NCBI GenBank assembly: GCA_035701825.1
Contig: DASSRK010000005.1
Coordinates: 1 to 63,458 of the forward strand
Length of the DNA stretch: 63,458 nt
From: CADEED01 sp035701825
GTDB taxonomy: Bacteria; Pseudomonadota; Gammaproteobacteria; Steroidobacterales; Steroidobacteraceae
Reading direction: 5' to 3'
Shown: one piece after another, positions 1 through 8,572 of the stretch
Numbering within the stretch: position 1 is the stretch's first letter
Layout: the number at the start of each line of letters is the position of its first letter
The notes under the pieces: generated by a model
The model's database searches: none
What the model was told of the DNA's origin: nothing
Seen by the model: only the letters and a program-made list of their open reading frames with translations
Made by a program: the position numbers and the translations under genes

Positions 1-134
1 AGATCTCCGCGACGCGCGACCTGAGCTTCGACGAGGCCCAGCTGCTCGCCAAGGAGCGCGAGCAGGAGATCCTGCAGGAAGCGCTGGCGCGCGACCTCGT
101 GGCGCTGGTCATGCGCCGGCTCGCCGCGCTCTGA
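1..134 (+). CDS. lptE: LPS-assembly lipoprotein LptE, C-terminal end (partial)
   Basis: An open frame enters from the left edge and ends at TGA 132-134, giving the last 43 residues: a charged amphipathic helix with the segment AKEREQEILQEALARDL and the ending MRRLAAL. This resembles the C-terminal helix of LptE, the outer-membrane lipoprotein that plugs the LptD barrel during LPS export. In gammaproteobacteria lptE normally lies between leuS and holA; here holA follows only about 5.2 kb later. Identity rests on a short fragment plus this context. Confidence 0.6.
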   Translation, partial: ISATRDLSFDEAQLLAKEREQEILQEALARDLVALVMRRLAAL

Positions 135-142
135 GCGAGCGG

Positions 143-652
143 ATGCATGCGCGCGCCGGAGTCCGCGACGTGGTGCGCGTGGGCGCGGATCCCGACGCTG
201 CGCTCACCGTGCTGGCGCGGCGCTACGGACTGGAACTCACGATCTGCGCGGCGGACGAGGTATTGCCCGGTTCCTACTGGGGCGAGAGCGAGGCCGGGTT
301 GCGCGGCAGCACGCTGTACGTGCGCGCCGATACCCCATTGCACTCGCTGTTGCACGAGCTCAGCCACTTCGTCTGCATGCCGGCGGCACGGCGCGCGTCG
401 CTGGACCGCGATGCGGGAGGCGACGATGAAGAGGAGTGCGGGGTCTGCTACCTGCAGGTCCTGCTGGCGAGCGAACTGCCGATGCTGGGCCGCGAACGCA
501 TGCTGCGTGACATGGATGCCTGGGGATACACGTTTCGCCTCGGCAGCGCGCGTCGCTGGTTCGAGGAGGATGCCGCTGACGCGCGCCGCTGGCTGCAGGC
601 GCGACAGCTCATCGATGAGGATGCGCGGGTGACCTTTCAGCTCGCGCGCTGA
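143..652 (+). CDS. small HExxH (ImmA/IrrE-like) putative metalloprotease
   Basis: 169 residues. HELSHF at residues 71-76 is a gluzincin-type HExxH motif, followed about 20 residues later by an acidic run (DDEEEC, residues 94-99) that could supply the third zinc ligand. The C-terminal half (DMDAWGYTFRLGS and RRWFEEDAADARRWL) is aromatic and charged, with no membrane segment or signal peptide, so the protein should be cytoplasmic. It begins 8 nt after the lptE stop and is probably co-transcribed with it. I recognise the pattern of a conserved proteobacterial family but not a demonstrated function. The ImmA/IrrE label is by motif only, since no partner HTH repressor lies beside it. Confidence 0.7.
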   Translation: MHARAGVRDVVRVGADPDAALTVLARRYGLELTICAADEVLPGSYWGESEAGLRGSTLYVRADTPLHSLLHELSHFVCMPAARRASLDRDAGGDDEEECGVCYLQVLLASELPMLGRERMLRDMDAWGYTFRLGSARRWFEEDAADARRWLQARQLIDEDARVTFQLAR

Positions 653-664
653 GACACCACGCCG

Positions 665-748
665 ACCGGGTCCGGCACCCGGTGGATGGAGGCGGTGCAG
701 GATGAACCATCAGGAGCAATCTTCTGGAAATCAGCCACCGCCTCCATC
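665..748. repeat. two consecutive inverted repeats after the metalloprotease gene
   Basis: The 266-nt gap before the VIT gene holds two perfect inverted repeats. The first is ACCGGGT (665-671)/ACCCGGT (677-683) with a 5-nt loop. The second has 13-bp arms, GATGGAGGCGGTG (685-697) and CACCGCCTCCATC (736-748), with a 38-nt loop. Neither is followed by a T tract. They may act as a transcript end or an RNA structure; the arms are too short to suggest an insertion sequence. Confidence 0.5.
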
Positions 749-918
749 GTCCCCGGCGCATCCGCCGTCAGGGCCTGCGAGGAGCAGGCGCAAGCCCCGG
801 TAGCCGCTGTATCGGCCGATGGATTTCGGGCTTTAGCACTTTCTCGAGATCGCTTTGACAGAATCCTCCCAAGGAATCGCAGGCCGTCCCCGTCGAACCG
901 ACAAAGGGGCACGGTCTC

Positions 919-3873
919 ATGAAGAAGCGAATCGGGTTGCTGGTGGCGTTGGGTTTGCTGGGCGCGCAGTTCAGTGCAGCGGACGCGGCCTCGCTGCCCA
1001 ACCCCGTGCTGACGGCGCTCGATTCAGGAGTCGATGACGAGCGGGCCGTCTCGCTGGCGCTCGGCATCGACGACCTCGACGTGCAGGTCGAGATCGTCGG
1101 CAACGTCGCCGAGACCACGCTGACGGCGCACTTCGCCAACTCGACCGACAGCGACCTCGAAGGCACATTCACGCTGCAGATGCCCGATGGCGCGGTGGTG
1201 ACCGGCTACGCGCTCGATGTCGACAAGCAGATGATCGACGGCGTGTTGATGCCGGCCGTGCGCGCCCGGCTCGAGTTCGAAGAAATGCTGCGCCAGGGCA
1301 TCGATCCGGGCGTCGCCGAGGTACGGCACGGGAACCTGTTCAGCACGCGCGTCTATCCGATCATCGGTGGCGCCGGGCGCACCATCCGCGTCCGTTTCGC
1401 GTCGCCGGTCACGCCCACGCGTGGCTACGTGCTGCCGCTGGCCAGTGCCGCGAGCATCGCGCAGGTGAAGTTTGCCGTGCGCATGCGCAAGGCCGATGCG
1501 GCGCCGGCACTGGCCTGGCCGGTCGGCGCCAGGTCGGAGTGGCGTCGCGACGGTGGCGACCTGGTGAACGACGTGAGCCTTGAGGACCAGGCACTCGAGG
1601 GCGAGCTCGCGATCGCCGCCGCGGCCAGCGACGGCCGTGCCTTCGTGACGCGCCACGCCTCGGGCCGTCGATTCGTCGAGCTGCGCGACGTCGCCAGCGG
1701 ACCACCGGCCGCGGCTCCGCCGGCGCCGCGCAGCCTGCGGATCTATTGGGATCGATCGTCTTCGCGTCGCGACGACGCGCTCGACCGCGAACACGAATTC
1801 CTCCAGCGTTATCTCGCCGCCACCGGAGTGACCCAGGTCCAGGTCGTGGCGTTCAATTCCTCGGGCCCCACCGTGAGCACTCCGCCCGACGCGGCGCAGG
1901 TCATGCGCTCCTTGCGCAACCTCGACTACCGTGGCGCCACGAGCTTCGCAGTGCTGTCGGAAATCCGCAGCACAAGCGCGGAACAGTGCCTGTTGTTCAG
2001 CGATGGCATCGCGACCGTGGATTCGCGACCGGAGCTGCACCCGGGGTGTCCGCTGCAGGTGATCACCAGCGCGCCCGATGCGGACCTCGGCTACCTCGGG
2101 ATGCTGGCCCGTGCCAATGGCGGCGTCGTCATCTCGCTGGCTCGCGTCGACATCGACGCGGGACTTCGACTGCTGCAGACGCCGGCGCCGCGGATCGTGG
2201 AGGCGCGCGGCGACGACGGCGAAGCGCTGCGCTTCGTATCCTACGAGGCCGGCCCGCGTGGCTGGGCGGCGGTGGTGGAGGCCCCGGTGCATGGCGACGT
2301 CATCCTGCGCATCTGCGGCGCAGAGGCGGATGCGATCATCGAGCGTCGCTATGCGCTGCTGGACAACCAGGGCCCATTCTCCGGCGCCGGCGCATTGTGG
2401 GCCGCGAACCGCGTGCTGGAACTCGCAGGCGACGCCGAACGAGAACCGGAAGTCCGCGACCTGGCGCGCCGGTTCTCGGTCGCGAGTCCGGCGCTGTCTT
2501 TCGTCGTGCTCGAATCGCCCGACGACTACCTGGAGGCCGGCATCGCGCCGCCGGCTAGCTACCCGCGCGAGCTCATGGAGGAGTACCTGGAATCGAAACG
2601 GGATGCCGACGAGCAAGCGGCCGAGCGCAAGTCCGAATGGCTCGAAGACCTGATCGACGAATGGAACGGGCAGCAGGAATGGTGGAAGGCGCGATACGGC
2701 CGGAGCCACTCGAACGAAAAGCTCGAAAGCGTGGTCGCCGCCGCGCCCAGCGCCGGCGGCGCCACCGGTCAACTTGCGGATCGGCCCGCTGCGGAGGCGC
2801 TGCAAAGGACCTCACCCGCGCCTCGCTACTCGCGCCGCTACGTCGGCGGTGGCTTCGACGGCGGTGAAATCGAGGAGGTCGTGGTCACGGGCCTGCGGAC
2901 CTCGAAGACTGGCCCGACGATTTCGCTCGCGCTCGAGCCATGGAACCTCGACAAGCCGTACCTGGAGGCCCTCGAGGCCGTGGATGCCGCGGACCCCGGG
3001 GAATACGCCCGCGAGCTCGAGGCGCAGGAAGCCCGCTACGGCTCGATGCCGGCGTTCTATTTCGACGTCGCCGAATGGCTGTATCGCCACGAACGCCTGC
3101 CCGAAGCCATCGAGATGCTCTTGTCGGCGCTGGAGATCCCGGCGCAGGACACGCAGACGCTCGTGGTGGTCGCCGATCGTCTCAATCGATATGGCGCGAT
3201 CGATCGGGCGGTGTGGGCCTATGAGCAGGTGCGGCGCCTGGAGCCGCATCGGCCGCAACCCACGCGCAACCTGGCGCTGGCACTCGCGCAGCGCGCGACG
3301 AGCGCGCGTGGCGCCGGCGCGCGCGCCGACCTGGAACGCGCCATGGCCCTGCTCACCGAGCTCATCATGACCCCGGTCGACGAAGAGTACGCGGGCATCG
3401 AATTGGTCGCGCTCACCGACGCCAACGAAATCATCCCGCGCCTGCGCGCCGCCGGCTCGGGCAAGCCGGGCCTCGATCCGCGCCTGGTCGCGCTGCTGGA
3501 CGTCGACCTGCGCGTGGTCATCGAATGGAACACGCCCGGCACGGACATGGACCTGTGGGTCGACCAGCCCGACGGCGAACGCTCCATCTACAGCAATCCG
3601 TTGACACGCATCGGCGGGCAGCTGTCCAACGACATGACCAGCGGCTATGGGCCCGAACAGTACCTCCTGAGGCGCGCCATCAACGGCGAGTACGCGATCA
3701 AGATCGACGTGTACGCGGCCGATGCGATCAACCCGAACGGCGCGACCATGGTCACCGCGCACCTGACGCGCAACTACGGCCGGCGCAACTCGCAGACCGA
3801 GACCATGGAGCTCGAGCTCAAGCCCGACGAGGAGGGCGAGATGCTCGTCGGCCGGTTCAGGGTGGGCCGTTAA
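919..3873 (+). CDS. secreted VIT/von Willebrand-type protein with TPR-like region and DUF2135 tail
   Basis: 984 residues. The signal peptide MKKRIGLLVALGLLGAQFSA probably ends at ADA. Residues about 40-165 form a VIT (vault/inter-alpha-trypsin) domain with the typical YPI and ARLEFEEMLRQGIDPGVAEV signatures. A degenerate VWA-like region follows (VQVVAFNSSGP, GATSFAVL, LLFSDGIATVD). Residues about 675-830 resemble TPR helices (YGAIDRAVWAYEQVRRLEP). The end (EWNTPGTDMDLWVDQPDGE onward) is a DUF2135 domain. Residues 650-658 read EIEEVVVTG, identical in style to a TonB box although this is not a receptor. The start has an AAGGGG Shine-Dalgarno. Its stop overlaps the convergent pip stop (TTAA). 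The domains suggest an envelope adhesion or scaffold role; the exact function is unknown. Confidence 0.85.
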   Translation: MKKRIGLLVALGLLGAQFSAADAASLPNPVLTALDSGVDDERAVSLALGIDDLDVQVEIVGNVAETTLTAHFANSTDSDLEGTFTLQMPDGAVVTGYALDVDKQMIDGVLMPAVRARLEFEEMLRQGIDPGVAEVRHGNLFSTRVYPIIGGAGRTIRVRFASPVTPTRGYVLPLASAASIAQVKFAVRMRKADAAPALAWPVGARSEWRRDGGDLVNDVSLEDQALEGELAIAAAASDGRAFVTRHASGRRFVELRDVASGPPAAAPPAPRSLRIYWDRSSSRRDDALDREHEFLQRYLAATGVTQVQVVAFNSSGPTVSTPPDAAQVMRSLRNLDYRGATSFAVLSEIRSTSAEQCLLFSDGIATVDSRPELHPGCPLQVITSAPDADLGYLGMLARANGGVVISLARVDIDAGLRLLQTPAPRIVEARGDDGEALRFVSYEAGPRGWAAVVEAPVHGDVILRICGAEADAIIERRYALLDNQGPFSGAGALWAANRVLELAGDAEREPEVRDLARRFSVASPALSFVVLESPDDYLEAGIAPPASYPRELMEEYLESKRDADEQAAERKSEWLEDLIDEWNGQQEWWKARYGRSHSNEKLESVVAAAPSAGGATGQLADRPAAEALQRTSPAPRYSRRYVGGGFDGGEIEEVVVTGLRTSKTGPTISLALEPWNLDKPYLEALEAVDAADPGEYARELEAQEARYGSMPAFYFDVAEWLYRHERLPEAIEMLLSALEIPAQDTQTLVVVADRLNRYGAIDRAVWAYEQVRRLEPHRPQPTRNLALALAQRATSARGAGARADLERAMALLTELIMTPVDEEYAGIELVALTDANEIIPRLRAAGSGKPGLDPRLVALLDVDLRVVIEWNTPGTDMDLWVDQPDGERSIYSNPLTRIGGQLSNDMTSGYGPEQYLLRRAINGEYAIKIDVYAADAINPNGATMVTAHLTRNYGRRNSQTETMELELKPDEEGEMLVGRFRVGR

Positions 3874-4880
3874 CGCGAGTAGCGATCGGTCGCCTTGACG
3901 AGCTCGCGCGCCGTGCCGGCCTCGAAGGCCGAATGCCCCGCGTCGGGCACGATGCGCAGGTCCGCCTCGGGCCAGGCGCGATGCAGGTCCCAGGCGCTGC
4001 GCATCGGGCACACCACGTCGAAGCGTCCCTGCACGATGGTCGCGGGGATGTGGCGGATCTTCGGCACGTCCTCCAGCAACTGGTTCGGCCGATCGAGGAA
4101 GCCGCCATTGATGAAGTAGTGGCACTCGATGCGCGCGAAGGCGGCCGCGAACTCGGCGTCGCCGGCGCGCTTGATGTAGTCCTTGTTGAACTTGATGTAC
4201 GAGAGCGCGCTTTCCCAGATCGACCAGGCGCGCGCCGCCTCCAGCAGCACCTTGCGATCCTCGCTGGTGAGCCGTGCGTAATAGGAGTGGATGCAGTCCT
4301 TGCGCTCCTCGGCCGACAGCGGCGCGAGATAGTGTTCCCACAGGTCGGGGAACAGCGCCGCCGCGCCACCCGGGTCCTGGTAGAACCACTCGAGCTCCCA
4401 GCGTCGCAGCAGGAAGATGCCGCGCAGGACCAGCTCGGTGACGCGGTCGGGATGCTTCTGCGCATAGGCCAGCGCCAGTGTCGAGCCCCACGAGCCGCCG
4501 AATACCTGCCAGCGGTCGATCTTCAGGTGCTCGCGCAGGGTCTCGGCGTCGGCCACGAGGTGCCAGGTGGTGTTGTCCACCAGGCTCGCGGACGGCTTGC
4601 TCTTGCCGCAGCCGCGCTGGTCGAACAGCACGATGCGATAGCGCTTCGGGTTGAAGAACCGGCGCATCTTGGGATCGGTGCCGCCGCCCGGGCCGCCGTG
4701 CAGGAACACCACGGGTTTGCCCTTCGGGTTGCCGCTTTCCTCGTAATAGATCTCGTGCACCGGCGAGACGCGCAACATGCCGCTGTTGAACGGCCGGATC
4801 GCCGGGTAGAAATCCCCGGCCGCGCGCCCGGGCGCCCGTTTAGCGGGCTTGCGCCTTGCGACCTTCCTGGCTTTAGCCAT
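3870..4880 (-). CDS. pip: proline iminopeptidase
   Basis: 336 residues of alpha/beta-hydrolase fold, peptidase family S33, which removes N-terminal proline from peptides. Oxyanion-hole motif HGGPGGG is at residues 61-67, DQRGCGKS at 87-94 and the nucleophile elbow GGSWGS at 128-133 (Ser130). The acid lies in QGRFDVVCP and the catalytic His in VPDAGHSAF. The first 20 residues are an unusual Lys/Arg/Ala-rich extension (AKARKVARRKPAKRAPGRAA) beyond the usual family start. The start overlaps the end of hinT by 8 nt, so the two form one operon read leftwards. Confidence 0.93.
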   Translation of the reverse strand: MAKARKVARRKPAKRAPGRAAGDFYPAIRPFNSGMLRVSPVHEIYYEESGNPKGKPVVFLHGGPGGGTDPKMRRFFNPKRYRIVLFDQRGCGKSKPSASLVDNTTWHLVADAETLREHLKIDRWQVFGGSWGSTLALAYAQKHPDRVTELVLRGIFLLRRWELEWFYQDPGGAAALFPDLWEHYLAPLSAEERKDCIHSYYARLTSEDRKVLLEAARAWSIWESALSYIKFNKDYIKRAGDAEFAAAFARIECHYFINGGFLDRPNQLLEDVPKIRHIPATIVQGRFDVVCPMRSAWDLHRAWPEADLRIVPDAGHSAFEAGTARELVKATDRYSR

Positions 4881-5229
4881 GTCTTCCTCCGGCGAGCATC
4901 GGGCCGAGCGGCGTGCCGCCCAGCAGGTGGACGTGCAGGTGGAACACCACCTGTCCGCCGTGCTTGTTGCAGTTGACGATCAGGCGGAAGCCGTTCTCGG
5001 CGATGCCTTCCTTCTTCGCGATGTCGCGCGCCACGACGAACATGTGGCCGAGCATGCTCTCGTCCGCCTCGGTGACGTCGTTGACGGTGGCGATCGCCTT
5101 GTTAGGAACGATGAGCACGTGCACCGGCGCCTGTGGGCTGATGTCGCGGAACGCGGTGACGCGATCGTCCTTGTGGACGATGGTGGCGGGGATTTCGCCG
5201 GCGATGATCTTCTCGAATATCGTGGCCAT
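4873..5229 (-). CDS. hinT: HIT-family purine nucleoside phosphoramidase
   Basis: 118 residues, the usual HinT length. The histidine triad HLHVHLLGG is at residues 97-105, with His99 the expected nucleophile; FEKIIAGEIP and FRDISPQAPVHVLIVP are characteristic of the family. It hydrolyses AMP-N phosphoramidates in the cytoplasm. It is the first gene of a two-gene operon with pip and is divergent from holA, with 115 nt between the starts. Confidence 0.95.
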   Translation of the reverse strand: MATIFEKIIAGEIPATIVHKDDRVTAFRDISPQAPVHVLIVPNKAIATVNDVTEADESMLGHMFVVARDIAKKEGIAENGFRLIVNCNKHGGQVVFHLHVHLLGGTPLGPMLAGGRHG

Positions 5230-5314
5230 GGGTCACCGTGGCTGGACGCCTTCCGTGCGGATCCGGGGTCTCGAAGAATACGCGGGCAGGGTGGCTTCCG
5301 GGAGGGGGCCGCCC

Positions 5315-5320
5315 CATAAT
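5315..5320 (+). promoter_or_regulatory. candidate -10 element for holA
   Basis: CATAAT (5 of 6 matches to TATAAT) lies 24 nt upstream of the proposed TTG start of holA in the divergent hinT-holA spacer. The -35 position (TGGCTT, 5292-5297) is poor. The site supports a transcript starting near 5327 and argues against the far-upstream start of the long open frame. Confidence 0.35.
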
Positions 5321-5344
5321 GCTTTCAAGCAATCCGGGCATCCA

Positions 5345-6355
5345 TTGAAACTGACCTCAGACACGCTGCGATCGCATCTTGCGGGTGAGCCCGCCCGCGC
5401 CTACCTGGTGACCGGTGACGAAGCCCTGCTGGTCGCCGAGGCGGCCGATGCGATCCGCGCGCGCGTGCGCAAAGCCGGCTACGAGGATCGCGACGTGCAC
5501 TTCATCGAGCGCGTCGCCGACTGGGACGCGGTGCGCGCCTCGGCTAACAACCTTTCGCTGTTCGGCGCGCGCAAGCTGATCGAGCTGCGCCTGCCGTCGG
5601 GCAAGCCCGGCACCGGCGGTTCCAACGCCATCGTCGAATTGTTGAAGGATGTCGGGCCCGACACCGTATTCCTGATGCTCACCGGCAAGCTGGACCGCGA
5701 CCAGAACGGCGCCGCGTGGGTGAAGGCGTTCGAGGCCGCCGGCGCCTGGCTGCCGGTCTGGCCGGTGGAGCTCGCGCGTTTGCCGCAATGGCTGGACTCG
5801 CGCGCCGTGGCGCTCGGCATCGAGCTGGAACCGGAGGCGCGGCAGTTCATCATCGATCGCACCGAGGGCAACATGCTGGCCGCGCAGCAGGAGCTCGAGA
5901 AGCTGAAGATGCTCGCGCCGCAGGGCCGCGTGGACCTTGCGACCGTGCAGGCCTCGACCGGCGAAAGCGCGCGCTACGATATTTTCCAGCTCGGTGACGC
6001 GGCCCTGGCCGGCGACGTGCCACGCGCGCTGCGGATCCTCGCGGGGCTGCGCGCCGAGGGCATGGAACACCCGCTGGTGCTGTGGTCGCTGGGGCAGCAG
6101 GTGCACGCCGCCTGGGGCACCACCCAGAACCAGGGCTACAACGCGCGCAGCTGGCAGCGTCCTTCGCCCGCGCTCGAAACCGCGCGGCGCCGCGCCCCCA
6201 GACTGCCGTACGCACGGCTCGCGGCGCGACTGTCGCGCGCCGACCGCATGCTCAAGGGACAACTCCCGGGCGATGGATGGAGTGAAATGGCCTTGTTGAT
6301 CGTCGAACTCGCAGGGCGGCGCGCCCTGCCGCTCATTTCCACGCGCGTCGCTTGA
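5345..6355 (+). CDS. holA: DNA polymerase III delta subunit
   Basis: 336 residues, the normal HolA length. The delta subunit opens the beta clamp within the clamp-loader complex. The opening (YLVTGDEALLVAEAADAIRARV) and the helical collar (PQWLDSRAVALGIELEPEARQFIIDRTEGNMLAAQQELEKL, quoted as context in two parts: residues before and after EPEA) are typical. The frame is open from 4913, but that upstream part is antisense to hinT. TTG at 5345 gives the family start (MKLTSDTLRSHL) and sits just after a candidate -10. The stop overlaps the nadD start as TTGA. Confidence 0.93.
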   Translation: MKLTSDTLRSHLAGEPARAYLVTGDEALLVAEAADAIRARVRKAGYEDRDVHFIERVADWDAVRASANNLSLFGARKLIELRLPSGKPGTGGSNAIVELLKDVGPDTVFLMLTGKLDRDQNGAAWVKAFEAAGAWLPVWPVELARLPQWLDSRAVALGIELEPEARQFIIDRTEGNMLAAQQELEKLKMLAPQGRVDLATVQASTGESARYDIFQLGDAALAGDVPRALRILAGLRAEGMEHPLVLWSLGQQVHAAWGTTQNQGYNARSWQRPSPALETARRRAPRLPYARLAARLSRADRMLKGQLPGDGWSEMALLIVELAGRRALPLISTRVA

Positions 6356-7005
6356 ATACTCCCGACGGACCCATCGGTCTTTTTGGCGGGACCTTCGATC
6401 CCATCCACTACGGTCACCTGCGCACCGCGTTCGAGCTGTGGCAGTCGCTCAAGCTCGAGGAGGTGCGCTTCCTGCCGACCGGCAACCCGCCGCACCGCGA
6501 GCGCACGCTGGCGGATGCTGCGTTGCGCGTCGCCATGGTCAAGGCGGCGGTCGCCGGCCAGCCGGCATTCCTCGTCGACGATCGCGAAGTGCGGCGCGCC
6601 GGCGCGTCCTACACGGTGGATACGCTGACCGAGCTGCGTGCGGAATATCCCGCCCGCTCGCTGTGCCTGTTGCTCGGAATGGACGCTTTTCTCGGACTGC
6701 CCAACTGGCACCGCTGGCGCGAGCTTTTCGACCTGGCGCATGTGGTGGTCGCGCATCGGCCGGGATGGAAGGCGCCGACGCAGGGCCCGCTGGGCGAGCT
6801 GATGGTCGATCGCGGCACGGGCGCGGTCACCGAGCTGCACAAGTCCAAGGCCGGGCGCATCTACGTACATGCCGTGACGCAGCTCGAGATCAGTTCGACG
6901 GAATTACGACAGATCATCGACGCGGGACGTGATCCGCGTTTCCTGGTGCCCGACGCGGTCCGCGACATCATTCGCGATTCGGGGTGCTATGCTCGAAACC
7001 GTTGA
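6352..7005 (+). CDS. nadD: nicotinate-nucleotide adenylyltransferase
   Basis: 217 residues. Joins nicotinate mononucleotide and ATP to form deamido-NAD. The nucleotidyltransferase signature GGTFDPIHYGHLR is at residues 12-24 and ISSTELR at 180-186. The TTG start overlaps the holA stop (TTGA, 6352-6355), which implies translational coupling. The order holA-nadD-rsfS-rlmH is the classical gammaproteobacterial one. Confidence 0.96.
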   Translation: MNTPDGPIGLFGGTFDPIHYGHLRTAFELWQSLKLEEVRFLPTGNPPHRERTLADAALRVAMVKAAVAGQPAFLVDDREVRRAGASYTVDTLTELRAEYPARSLCLLLGMDAFLGLPNWHRWRELFDLAHVVVAHRPGWKAPTQGPLGELMVDRGTGAVTELHKSKAGRIYVHAVTQLEISSTELRQIIDAGRDPRFLVPDAVRDIIRDSGCYARNR

Positions 7006-7023
7006 AGCCATCCACGGAGTGAA

Positions 7024-7476
7024 ATGACCACAAAAGCTCGTCCGCGCCGCGCCCCTGCAGCGAAGAAAACGGCGCCCAAGGTTCCCGCCCTCCCGCAGAC
7101 TCTCCTGCGCATCGTCAATACCGCGCTCGATGACATGAAGGCCGTCAACGTCAAGGTGCTCGACGTGCGGCAACTCACGGACATCACCGACATCGTGGTG
7201 GTCGCCTCGGGCAATTCGGACCGCCACGTCAAATCCATCGCCGATCGTGTCGTGCAGCTCGCCAAGCAGAACGACTTCCGTCCCATGGGGGTCGAAGGCG
7301 CGCGCGAAGGCGAGTGGGTGCTGGTGGATCTCGGCGACGTGGTGATCCACGTCATGTTGCCGCGCGTGCGCGAGTTCTACGGTCTCGAAAAGCTCTGGGA
7401 AGATACCGCCGCCCCGGCGGCCGCACCCGCCGCGCCGCACCGCAAGGTCGCCTCGCGGGCACGCGCCGCGCGCTGA
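7024..7476 (+). CDS. rsfS: ribosomal silencing factor RsfS
   Basis: 150 residues; the core (about residues 22-130) binds ribosomal protein L14 and blocks subunit joining during starvation. Core signatures are DITDIVVVASGNSDRHVKSI and GVEGAREGEWVLVDLGDVVI. It carries basic/alanine-rich extensions at both ends (MTTKARPRRAPAAKKTAPK and APHRKVASRARAAR) that most orthologs lack. GGAG 7 nt before ATG is a good ribosome binding site. It sits 18 nt after nadD in the same operon. Confidence 0.95.
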   Translation: MTTKARPRRAPAAKKTAPKVPALPQTLLRIVNTALDDMKAVNVKVLDVRQLTDITDIVVVASGNSDRHVKSIADRVVQLAKQNDFRPMGVEGAREGEWVLVDLGDVVIHVMLPRVREFYGLEKLWEDTAAPAAAPAAPHRKVASRARAAR

Positions 7477-7489
7477 CGCGCGGGCGAAC

Positions 7490-7930
7490 ATGCGCGTTCG
7501 CATCCTCGCGGTGGGTACGCGCATGCCGGGGTGGGTCACCACGGCCTACGAGGAGTACACGCGCCGCCTGCGCGGCGCGATGCGCATCGACCTCGAGGAG
7601 ATCCCGGTCGGCCGGGCCAGGGCCGACGAGGAGAAGAAGCTCCTCGATCGCATCGGCGACGATTACCTGGTCGCGCTCGACGAGCGCGGCAAATCCCTAA
7701 CCACCCTGCAGCTCGCCAGGTGGCTGGGCGAGCGCCAGCAGGACGGGCGCGATCTCACTTTCGTCATCGGCGGCCCCGACGGCCACGGCCCCGCCATCCT
7801 CGTGAAGGCCGCGCTGCGCTGGTCGCTGTCGGCGCTGACCTTTCCCCACGCCATGGTGCGCGTCATCCTCGCCGAACAGCTGTATCGCGCGCACTCGGTG
7901 TTGCAGAATCATCCCTACCATCGCGAGTGA
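7490..7930 (+). CDS. rlmH: 23S rRNA pseudouridine-1915 N3-methyltransferase
   Basis: 146 residues, SPOUT family. Methylates pseudouridine 1915 in 23S rRNA helix 69. The cofactor loop FVIGGPDGHG and the invariant ending HPYHRE are present. It is slightly shorter than the usual 155 residues, with the gap in the N-terminal half and no key motif lost. It is followed by maf rather than by the common mrdA. Confidence 0.95.
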   Translation: MRVRILAVGTRMPGWVTTAYEEYTRRLRGAMRIDLEEIPVGRARADEEKKLLDRIGDDYLVALDERGKSLTTLQLARWLGERQQDGRDLTFVIGGPDGHGPAILVKAALRWSLSALTFPHAMVRVILAEQLYRAHSVLQNHPYHRE

Positions 7931-7948
7931 TCGCGGGCCGGGGGGTGG

Positions 7949-8572
7949 ATGGCGCAACAACAAGAACATCGGCCGGTGCTGCGGCTGGCATCGGCATCGC
8001 CGCGCCGGCGCCAGTTGTTGGATCTCATCGGCGTGCCCCACGTGGTCACGCCGGCGGACATCGACGAGACGCCGCAGGCCGCAGAGCAAGCGGGCATCTA
8101 CGTGTGTCGCCTGGCAAGGGACAAGGCATCCAAAGTCCGACAGCAGCATCCGGAACTTCCCGTGCTCGCCGCGGATACCACGGTTTGCGTCGACGGCCAG
8201 ATTCTCGAAAAGCCGCGCGATGAAACCGATTGCATGCGCATGCTGGGCCTCCTCTCCGGCCGGCGGCACGAGGTTTTCACCGGCGTCTGCATCCTCGGCG
8301 ACAAGCTCCCCTCGCTGCAGCCGGTAAGAACCGAGGTGTATTTCCGGCGCATTTCGCCGGCCGAGATGCGCGCCTACTGGGCGAGCGGTGAACCCCAGGG
8401 CAAGGCCGGGGCATATGCCATCCAGGGCCTGGGTGCCGTATTCGTCGCGAAGATCGTCGGCAGTTACACCAATGTCATGGGGTTGCCGCTGTTCGAGACC
8501 GCGGACTGCCTGCGCAACCACGGCATCGCAGTCTGGAATGGCAGGCTGCCGAAGTCCGACCAGGGGAATTGA
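7949..8572 (+). CDS. maf: Maf-family nucleoside triphosphate pyrophosphatase (YhdE type)
   Basis: 207 residues. The signature LASASPRRRQLLDLIGV near the N-terminus and the acidic motif ADTTVCVDGQILEKP identify Maf, which hydrolyses non-canonical or methylated dTTP/UTP. Position upstream of rng (maf-rng-yhdP) is the conserved arrangement for the YhdE subgroup. The stop is immediately followed by the TTG start of rng. Confidence 0.93.
   Translation: MAQQQEHRPVLRLASASPRRRQLLDLIGVPHVVTPADIDETPQAAEQAGIYVCRLARDKASKVRQQHPELPVLAADTTVCVDGQILEKPRDETDCMRMLGLLSGRRHEVFTGVCILGDKLPSLQPVRTEVYFRRISPAEMRAYWASGEPQGKAGAYAIQGLGAVFVAKIVGSYTNVMGLPLFETADCLRNHGIAVWNGRLPKSDQGN

Noticed and set aside
855..860. TTGACA as a -35 for the VIT gene
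   Set aside because: Perfect hexamer, but no TANNNT-like -10 at 16-18 nt downstream.
1024..2805. 593-codon open frame antisense to the VIT gene
   Set aside because: Arg/His/Ala-rich shadow typical of GC-rich DNA; the + strand gene has clear domains.
4913..5344. Upstream extension of holA
   Set aside because: It is antisense to hinT, and the family start is TTG 5345.
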